From positions 1-64,000 of the forward strand of contig NZ_MDAG01000020.1 in NCBI RefSeq assembly GCF_002876705.1: a stretch of DNA of 64,000 nucleotides, in the 5' to 3' direction. This stretch comes from Enterovibrio norvegicus_B (GTDB taxonomy: Bacteria > Pseudomonadota > Gammaproteobacteria > Enterobacterales > Vibrionaceae). Positions 57,334-64,000 of this stretch are shown here, in pieces. The notes beneath the pieces were generated by a model. It did not search any database. It was not told the DNA's origin and saw only the letters and a list, made by a program, of their open reading frames with translations. The position numbers and the translations under genes were made by a program. Within the stretch, counting starts at the first letter, position 1. Each line of letters opens with the position of its first letter.

Positions 57334-60300
57334 TTAATCGTCGCTTAGACCAGCATTAAGCAATGCAGCCAGATCGTGTGATGCTTGTTCAGCATCGATC
57401 TGAGGTGCAACAGGCTCTTCAGCTACAACACGCTTAACTTGACGTGTTTTGTGGTATGCGAAACCGGTACCCGCTGGGATCAAACGACCCACGATAACGT
57501 TCTCTTTCAGACCACGTAGCTCATCACGCTTACCAGAAACCGCAGCTTCGGTTAGAACGCGAGTCGTCTCTTGGAACGATGCCGCTGAGATAAATGACTC
57601 AGTTGCTAGAGATGCTTTAGTAATACCAAGCAAATCACGTTCAAAGGTAGCAATCTGCTTGCCTTCGTCTTCAAGCTTACGGTTCGCAATCGTTACGCGA
57701 GAGAATTCTACTTGCTCGCCTTCTAGGAACTCAGAGTCACCAGATTTCGAGATAGTTACCTTGCGTAGCATCTGACGAACGATCGTTTCGATGTGCTTAT
57801 CGTTAATCTTAACGCCTTGCAGACGGTAAACGTCTTGCACTTCGTTAGTGATGTACTCAGTTACCGCACGTACGCCACGTAGACGCAGAATATCGTGTGG
57901 AGACTCAGGACCATCGGCGATTACGTCACCTTTCTCAACTTTCTCGCCTTCGAATACGTTCAACTGACGCCACTTAGGAATCATTTCTTCGTATGGACTG
58001 CCATCAGTTGGAGTGATGATCAAACGACGCTTACCTTTGGTTTCTTTACCGAAGGATACAGCACCTGTGATCTCAGCAAGAATCGCAGGCTCTTTCGGCT
58101 TACGTGCTTCGAACAGGTCTGCTACGCGTGGTAGACCACCGGTGATATCTTTCGTACCACTTGCAGCTTGCGGGATACGAGATAGCACTTCACCGATACC
58201 AACGGTTGCACCATCTTCCAACTGGACAATTGCTTTACCAGGTAGGAAGTATTGTGCTGGCATGTCAGTACCAGGGATCATCACAGCGTTACCAGATGCA
58301 TCAAGCAACTTCACGGTAGGACGCATGTCTTTACCTGCAGAAGTACGCTCAGCCGCGTCTAGGATAACCATTGAAGATAGACCCGTCAGTTCATCCGTTT
58401 GACGCTGAACGGTAACACCGTCCACCATGTCTGCGAATTCAATGCGACCTTCTACTTCGGTGATGATTGGCATTGTGTGCGGGTCCCAGTTTGCTACGGT
58501 TTCACCGATAGCCACTGCGTCGCCGTCTTTCTTCGCCAGGATAGTACCGTAAGGAAGCTTGTAGCTTTCCTTAGTACGACCAAACTCATCAACGATAGTC
58601 AGTTCAGAAGCACGAGACGTGATAACCAGCTTGCCTGCGTTGTTCGTTACGAACTTCGCATTGTGCAGGTGCAACGAACCGTTGTTCTTCACTTGAATGC
58701 TGTTTTCTGCTGCCGCACGAGATGCCGCACCACCGATGTGGAACGTACGCATCGTCAGCTGTGTACCCGGCTCACCGATTGACTGAGCAGCGATAACACC
58801 CACTGCTTCACCATGGTTCACAATGTGACCACGTGCCAAATCACGACCGTAACAGTTTGCACAACAACCAAAGTCAGTCTGACAGCTTACTACAGAGCGC
58901 ACTTTAATTTGGTCAACAGAGTTCTGTTCTAGAATCTCACACCACTTCTCATCAAGAAGGGTGTTACGAGGTGCAAGAACTTCTTCTGTACCAGGCTTCA
59001 TGACGTCTTCAGCAACAACACGACCAAGAACACGCTCACGCAGTGCTTCTTTAACGTCGCCGCCTTCGATAACTGCCATCATGTGGATACCTTCGCTGGT
59101 ACCACAATCGGTTTCAGTGACTACAACGTCTTGTGCAACATCTACTAGACGACGAGTCAGGTAACCTGAGTTCGCAGTCTTAAGTGCTGTATCCGCTAGA
59201 CCCTTACGAGCACCGTGCGTCGAGATAAAGTACTGAAGTACGTTCAGACCTTCACGGAAGTTCGCGGTGATTGGCGTTTCGATGATTGAGCCATCCGGCT
59301 TAGCCATCAGACCACGCATACCCGCCAACTGACGAATCTGAGCAGCAGAACCACGAGCACCAGAATCGGCCATCATGTAAACGCTGTTAAACGATTTCTG
59401 CTCTTCTTGCTCGCCATCACGGTTGATAACAGTGTCATGCGACAAGTTATCCATCATCGCTTTAGCAACTTGTTCGTTGGCTGCAGCCCAGATATCGATA
59501 ACTTTGTTGTAACGTTCGCCCGCTGTAACCAGACCTGACTGGAACTGTTCCTGAATCTCTGCAACTTCAGCTTCAGCTGCTTCGATTAGGTCGTATTTCG
59601 CCTGTGGGATAACCATGTCGTCGATACCAACAGATACACCAGACAGTGCCGCGTATGCGAAACCGGTGTACATAATTTGGTCAGCGAAGACTACGGTGTC
59701 TTTCAAGCCCAGTTTACGGTAACAAGTGTTCAGCAAGTTAGAGATCTGCTTTTTGCCCAGCGCTTGGTTAACAATCTCGTATGGCATGCCTTCAGGCACG
59801 ATTTGCCATAGCATTGCACGACCAACGGTGGTGTCACGCAGCTCTACAGATTCAGAACGGTTACCCATCTCGTCAAACAGCACTTCTTTCAAGCGTACTT
59901 TTACGCGAGCGTGCAGTTCAGCGTTACCAGTACGGTAAGCTTTTTCAGCTTCCGCAGGGCCAGATAGGTAAAGGCCTTCACCTTTTGCATTAATTCTTTC
60001 GCGGGTCATGTAGTACAGACCCAATACAACGTCCTGAGAAGGTACGATGATAGGATCACCGGACGCAGGAGACAGGATGTTGTTGGTCGACATCATCAGA
60101 GCACGTGCTTCAAGCTGCGCTTCCAGCGTCAACGGTACGTGTACCGCCATCTGGTCACCATCGAAGTCGGCGTTGTATGCCGCACAAACGAGTGGGTGCA
60201 GTTGAATTGCTTTACCTTCGATCAACACAGGTTCGAACGCTTGGATACCCAAACGGTGAAGTGTTGGTGCACGGTTTAGCAGTACTGGGTGTTCACGGAT

Positions 60301-61545
60301 AACTTCATCCAAGATATCCCAAACAACAGCTTCTTCACGCTCAACCATTTTCTTAGCAGCTTTGATCGTAGTCGCAAGACCACGAGCTTCTAGCTTGCCG
60401 TAGATGAATGGTTTGAATAGCTCAAGTGCCATCTTCTTAGGAAGACCACACTGGTGTAGACGAAGGTATGGACCTACGGTGATTACCGAACGACCAGAGT
60501 AGTCTACACGCTTACCAAGCAAGTTCTGACGGAAACGACCTTGCTTACCTTTGATCATGTCAGCCAGAGACTTAAGCGGACGCTTGTTCGAACCAGTAAT
60601 GGCACGACCACGACGACCGTTGTCTAGCAGGGCATCAACTGACTCTTGCAGCATACGCTTTTCGTTACGTACGATGATATCAGGTGCAGCCAGATCCAGT
60701 AGGCGTTTCAGACGGTTGTTACGGTTGATTACACGACGGTACAGATCGTTAAGATCTGACGTTGCGAAACGACCGCCATCCAGTGGTACCAGAGGACGAA
60801 GATCCGGTGGCAGAACTGGAAGTACAGTCAGGATCATCCACTCAGGGTTGTTTCCAGACTGCAGGAATGCTTCAACAAGCTTCAAACGCTTGGTGATTTT
60901 CTTACGCTTGGTCTCAGAGTTAGTTTCTTCCAACTCTTCGCGCATAAGTTCAGTTTCAGCTTGCAGGTCCATATTGGCCAGCAATGCTTTAACTGCTTCA
61001 GCACCCATACGAGCATCGAATTCGTCACCCCATTGCTCAAGCGCGTCAAGATACTGTTCTTCTGACAGCATTTGGCTACGCTCAAGATCGGTCATGCCTG
61101 GTTCGATCACTACATATGATTCGAAGTACAGAACACGCTCGATGTCACGCAAAGGCATGTCCATCAGCAAACCGATACGAGATGGTAGTGATTTTAGGAA
61201 CCAGATGTGGGCAACAGGTGAAGCAAGCTCAATGTGACCCATACGCTCACGGCGTACTTTAGTCTGAGTAACTTCAACACCACATTTTTCACAGATCACA
61301 CCACGGTGCTTAAGGCGCTTGTATTTACCGCAAAGACATTCGTAGTCTTTTACTGGGCCAAAGATACGTGCACAGAATAGACCGTCACGCTCAGGCTTAA
61401 AGGTACGGTAGTTAATTGTTTCTGGCTTTTTAACTTCACCAAAAGACCATGAACGGATCATGTCTGGAGAAGCTAGACCGATTTTGATCGCATCAAATTC
61501 TTCGGTCTTATGCTGTGCTTTCAGAAACTTAAGTAAGTCTTTCAC
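57334..61545 (-). CDS. rpoC: RNA polymerase beta' subunit
   Basis: Catalytic subunit of RNA polymerase, 1403 residues (1407 in E. coli). The N-terminal zinc site CLCGKYKRLKHRGVICEKCGVEV (about 70-92), the Mg-binding NADFDGDQ (about 458-465), the bridge helix/trigger region ending in GEPGTQLTMRTFHIGG (about 920-935), and the second zinc site CGTSEG..CQTDFGCCANC (about 810-895) are present. The start is GTG at 61545 with AGGAG upstream, as in E. coli. It is separated from rpoB by 87 bases and ends before the terminator facing rsd. Confidence 0.99.
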   Translation of the reverse strand: MKDLLKFLKAQHKTEEFDAIKIGLASPDMIRSWSFGEVKKPETINYRTFKPERDGLFCARIFGPVKDYECLCGKYKRLKHRGVICEKCGVEVTQTKVRRERMGHIELASPVAHIWFLKSLPSRIGLLMDMPLRDIERVLYFESYVVIEPGMTDLERSQMLSEEQYLDALEQWGDEFDARMGAEAVKALLANMDLQAETELMREELEETNSETKRKKITKRLKLVEAFLQSGNNPEWMILTVLPVLPPDLRPLVPLDGGRFATSDLNDLYRRVINRNNRLKRLLDLAAPDIIVRNEKRMLQESVDALLDNGRRGRAITGSNKRPLKSLADMIKGKQGRFRQNLLGKRVDYSGRSVITVGPYLRLHQCGLPKKMALELFKPFIYGKLEARGLATTIKAAKKMVEREEAVVWDILDEVIREHPVLLNRAPTLHRLGIQAFEPVLIEGKAIQLHPLVCAAYNADFDGDQMAVHVPLTLEAQLEARALMMSTNNILSPASGDPIIVPSQDVVLGLYYMTRERINAKGEGLYLSGPAEAEKAYRTGNAELHARVKVRLKEVLFDEMGNRSESVELRDTTVGRAMLWQIVPEGMPYEIVNQALGKKQISNLLNTCYRKLGLKDTVVFADQIMYTGFAYAALSGVSVGIDDMVIPQAKYDLIEAAEAEVAEIQEQFQSGLVTAGERYNKVIDIWAAANEQVAKAMMDNLSHDTVINRDGEQEEQKSFNSVYMMADSGARGSAAQIRQLAGMRGLMAKPDGSIIETPITANFREGLNVLQYFISTHGARKGLADTALKTANSGYLTRRLVDVAQDVVVTETDCGTSEGIHMMAVIEGGDVKEALRERVLGRVVAEDVMKPGTEEVLAPRNTLLDEKWCEILEQNSVDQIKVRSVVSCQTDFGCCANCYGRDLARGHIVNHGEAVGVIAAQSIGEPGTQLTMRTFHIGGAASRAAAENSIQVKNNGSLHLHNAKFVTNNAGKLVITSRASELTIVDEFGRTKESYKLPYGTILAKKDGDAVAIGETVANWDPHTMPIITEVEGRIEFADMVDGVTVQRQTDELTGLSSMVILDAAERTSAGKDMRPTVKLLDASGNAVMIPGTDMPAQYFLPGKAIVQLEDGATVGIGEVLSRIPQAASGTKDITGGLPRVADLFEARKPKEPAILAEITGAVSFGKETKGKRRLIITPTDGSPYEEMIPKWRQLNVFEGEKVEKGDVIADGPESPHDILRLRGVRAVTEYITNEVQDVYRLQGVKINDKHIETIVRQMLRKVTISKSGDSEFLEGEQVEFSRVTIANRKLEDEGKQIATFERDLLGITKASLATESFISAASFQETTRVLTEAAVSGKRDELRGLKENVIVGRLIPAGTGFAYHKTRQVKRVVAEEPVAPQIDAEQASHDLAALLNAGLSDD

Positions 61546-61632
61546 ATTTGGCTCCTGTGAGGAGTTGACCCATAAAGGCGCTGGCAGGCAGCGCCTTCAT
61601 ATTGATACCGGAATTAACGTTCAAGCCTTGGC

Positions 61633-64000
61633 TTATTCGTCTTCCAGCTCGATGTTGATACCCAACGAGCGGATTTCTTTCAGCAATACGTTGAAAGATT
61701 CCGGCATACCCGGCTCCATGCGGTGATCGCCGTCGACGATGTTCTTATACATCTTCGTACGACCATTCACGTCATCCGACTTAACAGTCAGCATTTCTTG
61801 AAGGGTGTATGCTGCGCCGTATGCTTCTAGCGCCCACACTTCCATCTCACCGAAACGCTGGCCACCGAACTGAGCTTTACCACCCAGCGGCTGCTGAGTA
61901 ACAAGGCTGTAAGAACCGGTAGAACGGGCGTGCATCTTGTCATCAACCAAGTGGTTCAGTTTCAGCATGTACATGTAACCGACAGTTACAGGACGCTCAA
62001 ACTTCTCACCAGTACGACCATCGAACAAGTTCAGCTGGCCAGATTCTGGTAGATCACCCAGTTTCAGAAGCTCTTTAATTGAAGACTCTGGCGCACCATC
62101 AAATACTGGCGTTGCGATCGGAAGACCAGCACGCAAGTTTTGGATCAGTGTACGCACTTCGTCATCAGACAGAGTACTGATATCGACTTGCTGACGTGTA
62201 TCACCCAGGCTGTAAACCTTTTGCAGGAATTCACGGAATTTCGCCAATTCTTGCTGCTCTTTAAGCATCTTGTTGATCTTGTTACCGATACCTTTCGCCG
62301 CTAGGCCAAGGTGGGTTTCAAGGATCTGACCGATGTTCATACGAGACGGTACACCCAGTGGGTTTAGAACGATGTCTACTGGCTCACCAGTTTCGTCGTA
62401 CGGCATATCTTCAACAGGGTTGATCTTAGAGATAACACCCTTGTTACCGTGACGACCTGCCATCTTATCACCAGGTTGGATACGACGTTTAACAGCCAGG
62501 TAAACCTTAACAATCTTAAGGACGCCCGGTGCCAAGTCATCACCTTGAGTGATCTTACGGCGCTTGGTGTCGAACTTCTTATCGAAGTCAGCTTTCAATT
62601 CGTCGTACTGCTCAGCCAGTTGTTCTAGCTGAGTTTGCAGCGCTTCGTCGTCAAGGGTTTGCGTTAGCATGCTCTGACGATCCATATTCGCCAGTTTTTC
62701 TTGGCTATAACCGGCATGACCCAGTACGCCACGAACACGTGCTACCAAACCACCTTCAAGAATAGAGAACTCTTCTGTCAGGTCTTTCTTGGCTTCTTTC
62801 AGCTGCATTTCTTCGATTTCTAGCGCACGCTTGTCTTTCTCTACACCATCACGGGTAAATACTTGTACGTCGATAACCGTACCAGATACACCGTTAGGAA
62901 CACGTAGAGAAGAGTCTTTCACGTCAGACGCTTTCTCACCAAAGATTGCACGTAGTAGTTTTTCTTCTGGCGTAAGTTGGGTCTCACCTTTAGGTGTTAC
63001 TTTACCTACCAGAATGTCACCGCCTTTCACTTCCGCACCGATGTATACAACACCAGATTCGTCAAGCTTAGACAGCGCCGCTTCACCCACGTTAGGGATA
63101 TCGGCAGTAATTTCTTCGCTACCCAGTTTAGTATCACGTGCCACACAAGAAAGCTCTTGAATGTGGATAGTTGTCAGGCGGTCTTCCTGTACTACACGCT
63201 CAGATACAAGGATGGAGTCCTCGAAGTTGTAACCGTTCCAAGGCATGAACGCGATACGCATGTTCTGGCCAAGTGCAAGTTCACCTAGGTCGGTTGAAGG
63301 ACCATCAGCCAGCACGTCACCACGAGCACATAGTTCACCAGGCATCACAGTTGGACGCTGGTTAATACACGTGTTCTGGTTAGAACGGGTGTACTTCGTC
63401 AGGTTATAGATGTCGATACCCGCTTCACCAGAAACCAGTTCGTCTTCGTTAACCTTGATAACAATACGAGATGCATCTACTGACTGAACCATACCGCCGC
63501 GCTTAGCAACAGCAGTTACGCCTGAGTCAACCGCTACTGCACGTTCAATACCAGTACCAACCAACGGCTTATCAGCACGTAATGTTGGAACTGCCTGACG
63601 TTGCATGTTCGCACCCATAAGTGCACGGTTAGCATCATCGTGCTCTAGGAACGGGATCAGGGATGCCGCCACCGATACAACCTGGTTGGTTGCAACGTCC
63701 ATGTACTGAACGTGATCGCTTGGGTGCAGACCTGAATCGCCTTTCTGGCGAGCAGTAATAAGTTCTTCACCGAATGAGCCATCGTCATTCAACACGGCAT
63801 TTGCCTGTGCAATAACGAACTGACCTTCTTCGATAGCAGAAAGGTAATCAATTTGATCCGTTACTTTACCGTCAACAACTTTGCGGTAAGGCGTTTCTAG
63901 GAAGCCGTACGGGTTAGTACGTGCATACGCAGAAAGCGAGTTGATCAAACCGATGTTTGGACCTTCAGGTGTTTCGATAGGACATAGGCGACCGTAGTGG
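61633..64000 (-). CDS. rpoB: RNA polymerase beta subunit, C-terminal part
   Basis: Partial: the gene runs off the right edge. About 788 C-terminal residues are present, starting in HYGRLCPIETPEGPNIGL, which is near residue 551 in E. coli numbering. The later part of rifampicin cluster II (PEGPNIGL) is visible, but cluster I is outside. Conserved blocks include MPWNGYNFEDSI, KDKRALEIEE, GRHGNKGVISKINP, DIVLNPLGVPSRMNIGQ and KLNHLVDDKMHARSTGSYSLVTQQPLGGKAQFGGQRFGEME. It is upstream of rpoC on the same transcript. No frame break is seen. Confidence 0.99.
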   Translation of the reverse strand, partial: HYGRLCPIETPEGPNIGLINSLSAYARTNPYGFLETPYRKVVDGKVTDQIDYLSAIEEGQFVIAQANAVLNDDGSFGEELITARQKGDSGLHPSDHVQYMDVATNQVVSVAASLIPFLEHDDANRALMGANMQRQAVPTLRADKPLVGTGIERAVAVDSGVTAVAKRGGMVQSVDASRIVIKVNEDELVSGEAGIDIYNLTKYTRSNQNTCINQRPTVMPGELCARGDVLADGPSTDLGELALGQNMRIAFMPWNGYNFEDSILVSERVVQEDRLTTIHIQELSCVARDTKLGSEEITADIPNVGEAALSKLDESGVVYIGAEVKGGDILVGKVTPKGETQLTPEEKLLRAIFGEKASDVKDSSLRVPNGVSGTVIDVQVFTRDGVEKDKRALEIEEMQLKEAKKDLTEEFSILEGGLVARVRGVLGHAGYSQEKLANMDRQSMLTQTLDDEALQTQLEQLAEQYDELKADFDKKFDTKRRKITQGDDLAPGVLKIVKVYLAVKRRIQPGDKMAGRHGNKGVISKINPVEDMPYDETGEPVDIVLNPLGVPSRMNIGQILETHLGLAAKGIGNKINKMLKEQQELAKFREFLQKVYSLGDTRQQVDISTLSDDEVRTLIQNLRAGLPIATPVFDGAPESSIKELLKLGDLPESGQLNLFDGRTGEKFERPVTVGYMYMLKLNHLVDDKMHARSTGSYSLVTQQPLGGKAQFGGQRFGEMEVWALEAYGAAYTLQEMLTVKSDDVNGRTKMYKNIVDGDHRMEPGMPESFNVLLKEIRSLGINIELEDE

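Noticed and set aside
60551..61237. 228-codon plus-strand frame inside rpoC
   Set aside because: Antisense to a highly conserved gene; Arg/Ser-rich shadow composition.
1..64000. Search for prophage, insertion sequences, integron, CRISPR and tRNA genes
   Set aside because: No transposase, integrase, phage structural gene, regularly spaced repeats or cloverleaf was recognised by reading; islands appear as metabolic gene blocks only.

Overview
The window is a chromosomal segment from a gammaproteobacterium, almost certainly Vibrionaceae (Vibrio, Photobacterium, Enterovibrio or Grimontia type; genus not fixed). The basis is gene order and protein resemblance. Three blocks keep the order known from E. 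coli: groL-groS / fxsA-aspA-dcuA-dsbD; aroQ-accB-accC-yhdT-panF-prmA-dusB-fis; and purH-purD / DUF1481-hupA / yjaG / hemE / nudC-rsd / rpoC-rpoB. No transposase, integrase, phage gene, CRISPR array or tRNA was seen. All accessory content looks like chromosomal metabolic islands placed between ancestral blocks.

Layout. The left edge carries a leftward rRNA-operon P1 promoter (16-bp spacer, GC-rich discriminator), so an rrn operon lies just outside. groESL (minus) follows, with a sigma-32 promoter. Next come a MATE exporter and a homogentisate island: a MarR regulator divergent from hmgA, fumarylacetoacetase, maiA and acetoacetyl-CoA synthetase, with a perfect operator palindrome between regulator and operon. 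fxsA, aspA, dcuA and dsbD follow. From 15.6 to 29.5 kb lies an acetate-switch locus: a CrbR-type regulator, DUF4212 subunit plus ActP-like symporter, an orphan membrane protein, a CrbS-type transporter/sensor kinase with a coupled 70-residue ORF, an MFS carrier, a cNMP/CBS/DUF294 nucleotidyltransferase with a DnaQ-like exonuclease, and acs.

From 29.5 to 45 kb there are mostly housekeeping genes: cytochrome b561, aroQ-accBC, yhdT-panF, prmA, dusB-fis, ppnP, tpx, a ZntR-like regulator, purHD, a DUF1481 lipoprotein, hupA and a CNNM-type transporter. From 45 to 57 kb are yjaG, a 2-hydroxyacid dehydrogenase, a UDG-family protein, hemE, the acetoin dehydrogenase island (acoR divergent from acoXABC, with a sigma-54 type promoter), nudC and rsd. 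The right edge is rpoC and the C-terminal part of rpoB, both minus strand.

How the genes connect. Three modules feed two- and four-carbon overflow metabolites into acetyl-CoA: homogentisate to acetoacetate to acetoacetyl-CoA (hmgA-fah-maiA-aacS), acetate uptake and activation (actP, acs, CrbSR), and acetoin cleavage (acoABC). Fumarate released by fumarylacetoacetase is also the product of AspA and a substrate of DcuA. The least explained items are intergenic: stable hairpins in the purH leader, an orphan plus-strand terminator beside hemE, a structured actP 3' region, two tandem heptamer arrays, a degenerate 33-nt repeat pair beside hemE, and a CTAAAG-core motif shared by three acetate-locus promoters.
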